Origin: Clostridia bacterium | GTDB lineage: Bacteria; Bacillota_A; Clostridia; Oscillospirales; CAG-272 | Assembly (NCBI GenBank): GCA_017631775.1 | Contig: JAGBSQ010000064.1 | Span: forward strand, 1 to 12,883 | Length of the DNA: 12,883 nucleotides | Direction: 5' to 3' | The notes under the pieces: model-generated | The model's input: the letters and a program-made list of their open reading frames with translations, nothing else | What the model was told of the DNA's origin: nothing | Databases searched by the model: none | Made by a program: the position numbers and the translations under genes | In this document: positions 1 through 5,981 of the stretch, in pieces | Position numbering within the stretch: the stretch's first letter is position 1 | Layout: each line of letters opens with the position of its first letter

Positions 1-11
1 AAATGGGTCTT

Positions 12-27
12 GCCCAACGTTTTGGGC
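12..27 (-). other. Small hairpin in the leader of an off-window gene
   Basis: A perfect 6-bp stem (GCCCAA/TTGGGC) closes a 4-base loop. It lies about 16 bases downstream of the start predicted for the promoter at 50-78, so it would be in the 5' leader of whatever is transcribed leftward out of the window. No T-run follows, so it is not an obvious intrinsic terminator. Its role is unknown. Confidence 0.35.
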
Positions 28-49
28 GCAGTCTGTTTATTATATAATT

Positions 50-78
50 ATTATATCAAACTCTTTTCAAAAAATCAA
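50..78 (-). promoter_or_regulatory. Sigma-A-type promoter reading out of the left edge
   Basis: On the minus strand, TTGATT (73-78) lies 17 bases upstream of TATAAT (50-55). TGA directly precedes the -10, giving an extended -10 (TGATATAAT). Transcription would start near 43 and run off the window. It sits just past the stop of the ligase-like gene, so it marks a new minus-strand unit whose product cannot be seen here. Confidence 0.6.
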
Positions 79-113
79 TATGTCATTTTGTTGTTTTTTG
101 ATATACTATAACA

Positions 114-1370
114 TCATTTTTCGTGCAAAATACCCACAATCCTTCCCTTTTTCGTCACTTTCTGCTCACGCGGGGTGCAAAAAGCCAAATATGCAAAAAA
201 CGGCACGAGCATTCCCGGCCAATACCAAAGGTGATCGAACAGCCCCATAACAAGCACCCCTGCCACGGCCGCAAGGGGCATGGAATTTTTTCTTTTAAAA
301 GCACTCAAAAATACCTTGCCCAACAAAATCGAAAACACAATCAAACCCACAAAGCCAAGCTCTGTGGCAACCTGCAAAAAGACGTTGTGCGCATGCATTA
401 CAGTCCCGGTACCGCTCACGGCAAAGCGCGGGTAGATGGCGCGCCATGCCCGCTCGCCAACACCAATGCCAAAGGGGTGCGCGGCAAGCATTTGCCATGT
501 CCCTTGCCAAGTTTGCAAACGGTAACGAATGGAGCTCTCGCCAAGGTCGCCAATGCTATACAGCCTCCCCTTGACATTGTTTGGCAAAAGTGGAACGGCA
601 AGGAGTAAAAGTGGCGAAAAGCGAAGGCAAAAACGTGTTTTGGAACTGTGAAAAAGCAAGAACAAAAAGACCTCTAAAAGCAGTGCCAGCCACGCGCCAC
701 GCGACCACGTCAAAAGGATGCAAACGCCCCCAAAAGCCGCACTGATTGCATAAAAAACGCGCATACGTACGTTGTTTTTGGGAGAAAAGGTTGCCCACAA
801 GGAAAGCGGGAAATACAAAACGAGGTACACCGCCAAAATGTTGGGATTGGAGAAAATCGAGGTCACGCGACCGCCGATATCGCCAAACCGAGAGGCATCT
901 ACCCAGCGCAATTCCGCCACTCCAAAAACGTACTGTCCCACACCGATTGCCGAAACAATCAAGAGAGAAACCGAGGAGAAAAAGGCAAAGATCTTCGCAT
1001 TCCGCTCGCTCCAAAAACGGCGCGCAAAAAACCAAACCGATGCCAAAAGTGCCGCCGCCAAGGCATCGATCGCGCGGCCGTAGCCGGTGAGTGCCGCAGA
1101 GATTTGCAAGAGCAAAATAAGCAGCACCAAAAAATCGGCAAAATCGAGCTTTGGTTCCCTCAAGAAAGATTTCAAAAACCACAAAAGCAAAAACAGACAA
1201 ATCGGCAAAAGCCACAGTGTGGAGTGCTTTAGAAGTTGAAAAAACGGAAACGCGCTGACAAGAAAAAGGAAGGTAAGGTTGGGTATGTTGTGGCGCTCAA
1301 CAAAAGCGTTTATCCTATTCAAAATGCGTGTTTGCCGCAAAAAATGCAGCACAGGTGCCCAAAAAGACAT
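114..1370 (-). CDS. O-antigen ligase/polymerase-like membrane protein (Wzy_C family)
   Basis: A 418-residue polytopic membrane protein with roughly ten hydrophobic segments from about residue 32 to 397. Seen in the sequence: SNPN at 174-177, the TWSRGAWLA segment at 221-229, an HPFGIGVG segment at 298-305 and HAHN at 326-329 followed by LQVATELGFVG. These are typical of the O-antigen ligase/Wzy_C (PF04932) superfamily, whose members polymerise or transfer lipid-linked glycans at the outer face of the membrane. In a Gram-positive-type cell it would more likely serve a capsule or secondary wall polymer than LPS; the substrate cannot be told. ATG 1370 is chosen because GGGGGAG ends 7 bases upstream; that site lies in the 3' arm of a terminator-like hairpin after trmD. 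No glycosyltransferase genes are adjacent, so it is probably a stand-alone gene or a read-through partner of rimM-trmD. Confidence 0.8.
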   Translation of the reverse strand: MSFWAPVLHFLRQTRILNRINAFVERHNIPNLTFLFLVSAFPFFQLLKHSTLWLLPICLFLLLWFLKSFLREPKLDFADFLVLLILLLQISAALTGYGRAIDALAAALLASVWFFARRFWSERNAKIFAFFSSVSLLIVSAIGVGQYVFGVAELRWVDASRFGDIGGRVTSIFSNPNILAVYLVLYFPLSLWATFSPKNNVRMRVFYAISAAFGGVCILLTWSRGAWLALLLEVFLFLLFHSSKTRFCLRFSPLLLLAVPLLPNNVKGRLYSIGDLGESSIRYRLQTWQGTWQMLAAHPFGIGVGERAWRAIYPRFAVSGTGTVMHAHNVFLQVATELGFVGLIVFSILLGKVFLSAFKRKNSMPLAAVAGVLVMGLFDHLWYWPGMLVPFFAYLAFCTPREQKVTKKGRIVGILHEK

Positions 1371-1407
1371 AAAAATACTCCCCCCTGTGTGGTATGTAAG
1401 GGGGAGT
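1371..1407 (-). terminator. Terminator-like hairpin after trmD, overlapping the next gene's ribosome binding site
   Basis: An 8-bp perfect stem pairs ACTCCCCC (1377-1384) with GGGGGAGT (1400-1407) around a 15-base loop. On the minus strand it begins 5 bases after the trmD TAA and is followed by a T-rich run, TATTTTTATG, as in an intrinsic terminator. The same GGGGGAG arm is ideally placed (7 bases) to be the Shine-Dalgarno sequence of the ligase-like gene starting at 1370, so the hairpin would hide that site in read-through RNA. Confidence 0.65.
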
Positions 1408-1412
1408 GGTTT

Positions 1413-2123
1413 TTACTGTTCGGTTTTTTCCAAAAGGTCGGGGCGCAGTTTTTCGGTCAATTCTTTTGCTTGCTCGTCGCGCCAAGCATCAATGTTTTTG
1501 TGGTGTCCCGAAATAAGCACGTCAGGCACTTTTACACCGTGAAACTCATAAGGGCGCGTGTATTGGGGATATTCGAGAAGTCCCGAAGAAATGCTTTCTT
1601 TCTCGTAGCATTCAGCATCCGAAAGAACGCCGTCGCAAAGGCGTGCTACTCAGTCGGTGAGAATGCACGCAGGAATTTCGCCACCCGTAAGCACGTAATC
1701 ACCAATGGAAATTTCCTCGTCGACGATTTCGTCTACAATACGACGGTCAACACCCTCGTAGTGTCCGCACAAGAGAATGAGGTTGTCATAATCGCGTGCA
1801 AGCTCGGCAGCTCTTGTTTGGTTGAGCACCTTGCCCGTGGGGGAAAGATAGATTACACGTCTTTTTTGAGGGGCAAATCCCTCTTCCTCTTGCATACGCA
1901 AAATGGCAGAATAGCAATTGTAAATGGGGGGTGCCATCATCAGCATTCCCTTGCCGCCACCGTAGGGAGTATCGTCCACGCGACGGTGCTTATCCTCGGA
2001 ATAATCGCGGATGTTGTGCGTTTTTACGGTAATCGCGCCACTTTTTTGGGCCCTACCGATAATGCTTTCCCCAAGAACGGTGTCGACAAGATCGGGAAAA
2101 AGCGTCATAATGTCAAAGCGCAT
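1413..2123 (-). pseudogene. trmD: TrmD, tRNA (guanine37-N1)-methyltransferase, interrupted by one in-frame TGA
   Basis: TrmD uses S-adenosylmethionine to make m1G37 next to the anticodon, preventing frameshifting; it is normally essential. The N-terminal SPOUT domain is intact: [10 protein letters not shown] start, GGGKGM at 55-60, LCGHYEGVD at 118-126 and DYVLTGGE at 142-149, the trefoil-knot cofactor site. Codon 158 is TGA (1650-1652). The same frame then continues for 78 sense codons to TAA at 1413-1415 with a normal TrmD C-terminus (VARL, a Ser-Gly-Leu-Leu-Glu-Tyr-Pro-Gln-Tyr-Thr-Arg-Pro stretch, SGHH and W), giving 236 codons, the usual family length. Most family members have Ala at the TGA position. 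Stopping there would remove the catalytic Arg/Asp region and the tRNA-binding C-terminal domain. A strong AAGGAGGAGAGG sits inside the end of rimM; the stop and start codons are one base apart. The cause may be sequence error, recent mutation or recoding. TGA ends rimM, padR and both half-transporter genes here, so genome-wide reassignment is unlikely. Confidence 0.88.
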
Positions 2124-2124
2124 A

Positions 2125-2643
2125 TCAGTCCTCTCCTCCTTCGATCAATCCGGGAATGGGACGAACGTAAATGGCATCGTCGGGATCGATATTTGTGATG
2201 AACTCGGGAACCGCAGGAATGTAGAACTCACCCTTTTGGTTCTTAACCACGTAAAGGTCGCGTGCATTTTGTGTGTTGACCTCCTTGAGCTTGCCAAGGA
2301 GCGCACCCGTGTCGGCATGCTTTACGGGCAGGCCGATGAGGTCGGCAATAAAGAAGCTTCCTTCTTCAACCGGCAGATCCTCGCGAGCGGCAAAGACCTC
2401 GACGTTGCGGAGCGCGTTTGCAGCTTCCTCACTTTCGATGCCCTCAAGATCCATCAATACGAATTGCTTAAAAACCGACGCGTGAAGAACGCGACGGGGA
2501 GTGTATTCTTTATTTTTGCAAAACCAAACGGTATCAAGAGATGCCAAAATTTGCGGAGCATCGCACCAGCTTTCCAGCTTGACGGTTCCGCGAAAGCCGT
2601 GGGTGTTGACAATCTTGCCCGCAGGCAAATATTTCTGTTTCAT
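2125..2643 (-). CDS. rimM: Ribosome maturation factor RimM (16S rRNA processing)
   Basis: RimM binds ribosomal protein S19 in the 30S head and assists late assembly of the small subunit in the cytoplasm. The 172-residue product has the family length. The N-terminal RimM barrel begins at about residue 8 with [17 protein letters not shown]; a C-terminal PRC-barrel follows from about residue 95, with the typical LIGLPV and FYIPAV segments near 101-106 and 141-146. ATG 2643 fits the conserved N-terminus and has purine-rich GAGGAAAGGAAA upstream, at a somewhat long distance. It is the first gene of a rimM-trmD unit with the promoter at 2678-2706. The usual Bacillota neighbours rpsP and the KH-domain gene (upstream) and rplS (downstream) are absent: upstream is divergent yajC and downstream an O-antigen-ligase-like gene. 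Confidence 0.93.
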   Translation of the reverse strand: MKQKYLPAGKIVNTHGFRGTVKLESWCDAPQILASLDTVWFCKNKEYTPRRVLHASVFKQFVLMDLEGIESEEAANALRNVEVFAAREDLPVEEGSFFIADLIGLPVKHADTGALLGKLKEVNTQNARDLYVVKNQKGEFYIPAVPEFITNIDPDDAIYVRPIPGLIEGGED

Positions 2644-2677
2644 AAAGAAGAACGTTTCCTTTCCTCATAATGCTTAT

Positions 2678-2706
2678 AGTATATCACAACACGCAAAAAA
2701 ATGCAA
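2678..2706 (-). promoter_or_regulatory. Promoter of rimM-trmD
   Basis: On the minus strand, TTGCAT (2701-2706) is 17 bases upstream of TATACT (2678-2683), with TGA before the -10 (extended -10). Predicted start is near 2671, giving a leader of about 28 bases before rimM. The -35 hexamer is identical to that of the divergent yajC promoter about 80 bases away. Confidence 0.6.
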
Positions 2707-2787
2707 GCAAAATGCGCGTTTTTGTTATCTTTTTCTGCCAAAAAAGAAAAAAGTTGCGCAGTTCTTAAAATATTTACAAATTTGCCC

Positions 2788-2816
2788 TTGCATATTACAC
2801 CAAAAGCGTTTATAAT
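2788..2816 (+). promoter_or_regulatory. Promoter of yajC
   Basis: TTGCAT (2788-2793), a 17-base spacer and a consensus TATAAT (2811-2816). Predicted start is near 2823, about 30 bases before the yajC ATG. The 209-base gap between rimM and yajC holds only these two divergent promoters and A/T-rich sequence; I see no gene or structured RNA in it. Confidence 0.65.
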
Positions 2817-2852
2817 AATATGCGATATTTTTATTAAACGGAGGACCTAATC

Positions 2853-3131
2853 ATGGGTGACTGGACAATGTTATTGATGCTGGGTGGTCTTTTGGTCGTT
2901 ATGTATTTTGTAATGATCCGCCCCCAAAAGAAACAAGAAAAAGAACAAAACGATATGCGCAACAACTTGGCAGTTGGCGATGAAATTACCACCATTGGCG
3001 GTATTATCGGTAAGATCGTTAGCATTAAGGAAGAGACCTGCGTAATCGAAACCTCTCACGAGCGCACCAAAATGCGTATTTTGAAGAGTGCCGTTAGCCG
3101 CGTTGACGTTAAGGCTGAGGACGCTGAGTAA
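2853..3131 (+). CDS. yajC: YajC, Sec translocon accessory subunit
   Basis: YajC associates with SecDF and the SecYEG channel and helps protein export and membrane insertion. The 92-residue product matches the family: one N-terminal transmembrane helix (about residues 4-22), then the hallmark FVMIRPQKK at 19-27, and a short cytoplasmic domain with the conserved GDEITTIGGIIGKI at 42-55 and a VIETSHERTKMRI-like strand ending in SAVSRV. The start has GGAGG 7 bases upstream. The usual partners tgt, secD and secF are not in the window; the gene downstream is a TIGR04086-type membrane protein, a frequent neighbour in Bacillota. It is transcribed from the promoter at 2788-2816 and followed by a terminator-like hairpin. 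Confidence 0.94.
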   Translation: MGDWTMLLMLGGLLVVMYFVMIRPQKKQEKEQNDMRNNLAVGDEITTIGGIIGKIVSIKEETCVIETSHERTKMRILKSAVSRVDVKAEDAE

Positions 3132-3163
3132 TTTTAAAATTACCAAAGATAATCATAAAAACA

Positions 3164-3215
3164 CTCCGTGTGGAATACGTTGTAACAAACGTTTTTGCAC
3201 GGAGGTTTTTATTTT
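3164..3215 (+). terminator. Terminator-like hairpin after yajC that encloses the next gene's ribosome binding site
   Basis: CTCCGTG (3164-3170) pairs with CACGGAG (3198-3204). The stem continues through three G-U pairs and two A-U pairs to an inner ACGTT/AACGT helix (3177-3181 with 3188-3192), with a single bulged U and a 6-base loop, about 17 bp in all. GTTTTTATTTT follows, as in an intrinsic terminator. GGAGG at 3201-3205 is the Shine-Dalgarno sequence for ATG 3216 and overlaps the 3' arm. Confidence 0.65.
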
Positions 3216-3692
3216 ATGAAAAAGACACCACAAAAATATAAAAGACCGCCAAAAGGAAGGAGCGGCGCAGGGGATGGCTCTGCCCTTGCCGAAAGCATTC
3301 TCGGCACTTTCCTTTTGACATTGGCGGTTGGTGGCGGTGCATTGTTGCTCTCTTCTTTTGCGCTCACTTTTGCGCCTGATCCACTCTTATTTGCACTCCC
3401 TTTGGGGTTGCTCTGCGCTGCTTTGACTGCATTTATGGGTGGCTTTTTTGCCACCCGTGTGTATCATTTACCCCCTCTCGGCGCAGGTCTTGTTGTGGGA
3501 ATTGTACTCACAGGTCTCTCGCTCCTCGCTTCCCTTTTGTTTGCAAGCAATGCCGGCAATTTTGCCACCGGATACTCGGCGGCACTCTCGGCAGTTTTGC
3601 ATATAGCTCTTGTCGGCCTATCGGTTGGCGGTGCCTTTTGGGGTGCTCGTGAGCGGACAGTAAGCAGGAAAAAAAGAAAGAAAAAAAGATAA
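3216..3692 (+). CDS. TIGR04086/YrzE-like integral membrane protein
   Basis: A 158-residue protein with a basic, soluble N-terminus (residues 1-22), four hydrophobic helices at roughly 28-50, 57-78, 88-109 and 120-143, and a strongly basic Arg/Lys tail. Four small Gly/Ala/Leu-rich helices and the position directly after yajC match the uncharacterised TIGR04086 membrane family of Bacillota (YrzE-like), which has no established function. ATG 3216 is preferred because GGAGG lies 10 bases upstream; an in-frame TTG at 3195 would place the start inside that site. The ribosome binding site lies in the 3' arm of the preceding hairpin, so translation on a yajC read-through transcript could be restrained. 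Family assignment rests on topology and context and is moderately sure. Confidence 0.7.
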   Translation: MKKTPQKYKRPPKGRSGAGDGSALAESILGTFLLTLAVGGGALLLSSFALTFAPDPLLFALPLGLLCAALTAFMGGFFATRVYHLPPLGAGLVVGIVLTGLSLLASLLFASNAGNFATGYSAALSAVLHIALVGLSVGGAFWGARERTVSRKKRKKKR

Positions 3693-3740
3693 AAAAAGCG
3701 CTTATGCTATGTGTTTTTGCATAGCATAAGCGTGTTTTTA
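3690..3740. terminator. Bidirectional terminator between convergent genes (hairpin copy 1)
   Basis: A perfect 13-bp stem (CGCTTATGCTATG, 3699-3711, with CATAGCATAAGCG, 3720-3732) closes an 8-base loop. TGTTTTTA follows on the plus strand and CTTTTTTTA on the minus strand, so it can terminate both the TIGR04086-like gene and the convergent small padR-like gene. The plus-strand stop codon overlaps the left A-run. A close copy lies at 4079-4123. Confidence 0.85.
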
Positions 3741-3743
3741 TGA

Positions 3744-4004
3744 TTATTTCAAATAAGCCTTCAGTTGCTTTTTGCCGGCACGCTTGATTTTGCAAACCTC
3801 GCATGCAACGCCATTTCTAACCTCATGTTTTTTGGAAATCTTGCCTTCTTTTTCAAGATCTACCAACATGCTGTAAAGGGTGGAGCTCTCAATTTGAACT
3901 TCTTTTGAAACGTTTCTGAGAATTTCTGCAGCATACATTTCTCGAATGCTCAAGCAGGTCAAAATATAACACTCTAAAGATTCCTTGGTCAATTTGATAG
4001 CCAT
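3744..4004 (-). CDS. Small PadR-family transcriptional regulator (second PadR)
   Basis: An 86-residue winged-helix protein resembling the PadR N-terminal domain: ESLECYILTCLSIREMYAAEI (about 9-29) matches the PadR first helices, SSTLYSMLVDLEKEGKI matches the recognition helix and turn, and the C-terminal wing ends in KRAGKKQL, like the family's R-x-T-x-x-G-x-x-x-L. It lacks the long C-terminal dimerisation helix of larger PadR proteins. PadR proteins are usually ligand- or stress-responsive repressors. The start at 4004 is chosen over an upstream in-frame ATG (4112) because GGAAGGTGAT precedes it and the promoter at 4029-4057 lies between the two. It is separated by a terminator from the padR-DUF1700-DUF4097 operon and has its own promoter, so it may answer to a different signal. 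Its target is unknown. Confidence 0.75.
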   Translation of the reverse strand: MAIKLTKESLECYILTCLSIREMYAAEILRNVSKEVQIESSTLYSMLVDLEKEGKISKKHEVRNGVACEVCKIKRAGKKQLKAYLK

Positions 4005-4028
4005 ACTATCACCTTCCTTTCTAAAATC

Positions 4029-4057
4029 ATTGTACCACTTTTTGCGCGCGTTGTCAA
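4029..4057 (-). promoter_or_regulatory. Near-consensus promoter of the small padR-like gene
   Basis: A perfect TTGACA (4052-4057 on the minus strand), a 17-base spacer and TACAAT (4029-4034). Predicted start is near 4022, leaving a short leader with the ribosome binding site. The spacer holds an alternating CGCGCGC run. I see no clear inverted-repeat operator here. Confidence 0.8.
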
Positions 4058-4075
4058 TCTCTTTTTCAAAACGGA

Positions 4076-4123
4076 ACAAAAAACGCTTATGCCGTGCAAT
4101 TTTGCATAGCATAAGCGTGTTTT
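4076..4123 (-). terminator. Terminator of the padR-DUF1700-DUF4097 operon (hairpin copy 2)
   Basis: ACGCTTATGC (4083-4092) pairs with GCATAAGCGT (4109-4118), and an inner helix (GTGCA with TGCAT, including one G-U pair) extends it across one mismatch to a 4-base loop. On the minus strand it starts a few bases after the DUF4097 stop and is followed by GTTTTTTG. The right half is identical over about 19 bases to the hairpin at 3690-3740, in the same orientation. Confidence 0.8.
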
Positions 4124-4124
4124 G

Positions 4125-5027
4125 TTATTCGATGACGGTAATGCGAATGCCGCCGCTGGTCGTTCTTGCTTTGAATGTGCCGCCGTCTCCGTTTTCGGGA
4201 ACGTGCACACCGCCACTTGTGGAACGGCAATCAAAAATCTTGCCGCTCAAAATGCTGCCCCTAACCGAGCCGCTCACGTTTTCCAAATCGAAGGCTGCCG
4301 CATCGCAACGCTCCAGCTCAATCGAGCCGCTTGTGTTTTCAATTTTGCATTCCTCTTTGCAAACAACGTCTATCAAATCAATACTGCCCGAGGTGTTTTT
4401 GATTGTAGCACGGGTAGGGGTTGCACCTTTGATTTGAATACTTCCGCTGCCGTTTTGAACATCTAATTGACCGTTTACGCCGCCGCTGATTTGAACGCTT
4501 CCGCTTGTGTTCTTTACGTTGAGGTCGCCCTCCACAAAGGAATTACAAAGAATAGAACCGCTCACGTTTTGCAGGGTTGCGCTCGAAAAAGCAAATCCCT
4601 CTTGCACCTTAATGCTGCCCGAAAGAGAATGAACCGAAAGTGCCTCGTAAGCTTGCTTGGGCAAACAAAGAACAACACTCGGGTTTTGAAGGCTGACGAG
4701 AAAATCAATATACTCATACCATTTGCGCGCATCTCCGTTTTGACGAATAGTAAGCACTCCGTCAACAAGCTCTACGGTGTGGTTGCGCCCCTCGGTTTCC
4801 TTGCATACCACGAGCCACTCGTCTCCCTCAATGGGACGAATTTCTACACTGCTGTCAAGCGTTGTAATATTAATACTGCTCGGTGCTTGATCGACACCGT
4901 ATGAATGAACCGTATCCTTTAGAGTGTCCTTTCCGGCAGGATACTTTTGCAAAAACGCCCAGCCGGCACCTGCAAGAAGTGCACCAACAACCAAAAGGAT
5001 CAAAGCAACTGTCAATGCTGTTTTCAT
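4125..5027 (-). CDS. DUF4097-type repeat protein, membrane-anchored beta-helix
   Basis: A 300-residue protein with one N-terminal membrane helix (about 4-26, likely an uncleaved anchor) and an outside domain. From residue 134 on it carries nine repeats centred on (N)xSG(S/G)(I/V), with SG at 136, 156, 175, 194, 213, 233, 252, 271 and 291, a period of 19-20 residues. This is the right-handed beta-helix pattern of the DUF4097 'putative adhesin' family. The last two units change SGS to SGG. In Bacillota such proteins often sit with PadR and DUF1700 proteins, as here, and are thought to act in envelope-stress systems; the exact role is not established. The ATG overlaps the DUF1700 stop by 4 bases (ATGA) and GGAGAA lies upstream, so translation is coupled. 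Confidence 0.85.
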   Translation of the reverse strand: MKTALTVALILLVVGALLAGAGWAFLQKYPAGKDTLKDTVHSYGVDQAPSSINITTLDSSVEIRPIEGDEWLVVCKETEGRNHTVELVDGVLTIRQNGDARKWYEYIDFLVSLQNPSVVLCLPKQAYEALSVHSLSGSIKVQEGFAFSSATLQNVSGSILCNSFVEGDLNVKNTSGSVQISGGVNGQLDVQNGSGSIQIKGATPTRATIKNTSGSIDLIDVVCKEECKIENTSGSIELERCDAAAFDLENVSGSVRGSILSGKIFDCRSTSGGVHVPENGDGGTFKARTTSGGIRITVIE

Positions 5028-5632
5028 ATTTCATTTCTCCTTCCAAAAAACAAATCAAACGAACCGCGGAACATGCCGCCAATTCCTCTTGCGCCAAGCT
5101 TTGTAAGGCGAATAGCCGCCCACAAAAAGAAGATGCAAAGTGCGGCAAGAACAAACGCTGTGCCAAGAAGAAGAATTGCTGCGCCAATACCTTTGCCAAC
5201 AAAGACCGCCGCGCTTCCCAAAAGAAGACCGACAGCCGATGCCCCAAAGGAAACGACGAGCGACCACGGCACCACTATAGCAAGGGTTGCAATCACGATG
5301 GCAACCGTGAGCAAAACGCAAAATGCCGTAACCAAAAGCGAGAACCAAATGGGAAAACCAACGATCAATAAGACAATCAAAAGCCCGTTTTTTCTTTGTT
5401 TTTGCACACCGTGTGCCGCAAAAGCAGGGCTTTGCGCGCCTGCAAGAATTTGCAAAGCAATGTCATCTACCCTTCCCATTTTGGCAACTGCCGCCTCTTC
5501 GGTGTAGCCGCTCTCAATGTAGTCGTCGATCATTTCGTTGTAATATTCAATTGTTTTTTCAACGTCTTGCGGCGGCAACTGATAAAGCTTTTTTCGCAAG
5601 GTTGACAAAAATTCCGGTTTCTTCACTGTCAT
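5024..5632 (-). CDS. DUF1700 (HAAS-domain) membrane protein
   Basis: A 202-residue protein. Residues 4-66 form the helical HAAS/DUF1700 signature: FLSTLRKKLYQLPPQDVEK, then YYNEMIDDYIESGYTEEAAVAKMG. The rest is hydrophobic, with about four transmembrane stretches, and ends in a basic tail. DUF1700 proteins typically partner with a PadR regulator encoded just upstream, and are proposed to link membrane state to PadR activity. The start at 5632 is used because it overlaps the padR stop as ATGA and has GGGAGG just upstream; an in-frame ATG at 5677 lies inside padR and would add 15 residues unlike the family. It is the middle gene of a coupled three-gene operon. Confidence 0.85.
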   Translation of the reverse strand: MTVKKPEFLSTLRKKLYQLPPQDVEKTIEYYNEMIDDYIESGYTEEAAVAKMGRVDDIALQILAGAQSPAFAAHGVQKQRKNGLLIVLLIVGFPIWFSLLVTAFCVLLTVAIVIATLAIVVPWSLVVSFGASAVGLLLGSAAVFVGKGIGAAILLLGTAFVLAALCIFFLWAAIRLTKLGARGIGGMFRGSFDLFFGRRNEI

Positions 5633-5937
5633 TTTCCTCCCGTTACAAATTGATAAATATGCATCATTTCTTTCCACTCCTGTGCAAATGCATTCAAGCG
5701 CATCATGCCTGCCGGGGTAATGCGGTAGTATTTGCGCAATCTGCCGTTGTGCTCAACCGAATAAACGGTCAATTGCCCTGCCTCCTCAAGTCGGCGAAGG
5801 ATTGGATAGAGGGTGGATTCGGAAATAGCGATATACGGTTGAATTTCTCTAACGATTTGGTAGCCGTAAGAATCCCCACGGCGCAAGGCCGCAAGCACAC
5901 AAACGTCCAAAATTCCTCTTTTCAGTTGGATATCCAT
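5629..5937 (-). CDS. PadR-family transcriptional regulator
   Basis: A 102-residue winged-helix regulator. LKRGILDVCVLAALRRGDSYGYQIVREI (about 5-32) and SESTLYPILRRLEEAGQL are the PadR helix-turn-helix, followed by the wing with RKYYRITPAG; residues 84-102 start the dimerisation helix. The size matches the short PadR class to which the LmrCD repressor LmrR belongs. ATG 5937 is supported by AAAGGGGG 6 bases upstream; longer in-frame starts run back into the promoter. It heads the operon padR-DUF1700-DUF4097 and is divergent from an ABC half-transporter pair. The promoter carries a perfect inverted repeat that overlaps the -10 and spacer, suggesting autorepression. Control of the divergent exporter is plausible but not shown. 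Confidence 0.9.
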   Translation of the reverse strand: MDIQLKRGILDVCVLAALRRGDSYGYQIVREIQPYIAISESTLYPILRRLEEAGQLTVYSVEHNGRLRKYYRITPAGMMRLNAFAQEWKEMMHIYQFVTGGK

Positions 5938-5954
5938 ATAATACCCCCTTTCGC

Positions 5955-5981
5955 ATAATACTATATCACACATAGTATTAT
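5955..5981. promoter_or_regulatory. Candidate PadR operator, perfect 10-bp inverted repeat
   Basis: ATAATACTAT (5955-5964) and ATAGTATTAT (5972-5981) are exact reverse complements separated by 7 bases. The dyad covers the -10 and most of the spacer of the padR promoter, so a bound dimer would exclude RNA polymerase. The adjacent padR gene makes autoregulation the natural reading. Confidence 0.65.

Noticed and set aside
123..608. A 161-codon plus-strand frame opposite the O-antigen-ligase-like gene
   Set aside because: The composition is basic and low in hydrophobics with no domain; the minus strand carries clear Wzy_C motifs.
1627..1652. A SECIS element for selenocysteine in trmD
   Set aside because: Only a 5-bp stem with an 8-base loop is present and the loop lacks the features of characterised bacterial SECIS loops; a short stem is expected by chance.
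1236..2198. A 320-codon plus-strand frame across trmD
   Set aside because: It lies opposite conserved TrmD sequence, including the C-terminal part beyond the TGA; its translation resembles no family I know.
3744..4112. A longer 122-residue start for the small PadR-like protein
   Set aside because: The extra 36 residues are encoded by hairpin copy 2 and the promoter region; GGAAGGTGAT and the family N-terminus support 4004.
3690..4123. CRISPR-like or transposon reading of the two similar hairpins
   Set aside because: There are only two copies, each followed by T-runs at gene ends, with no cas genes, transposase or target-site duplications; terminators explain them better.
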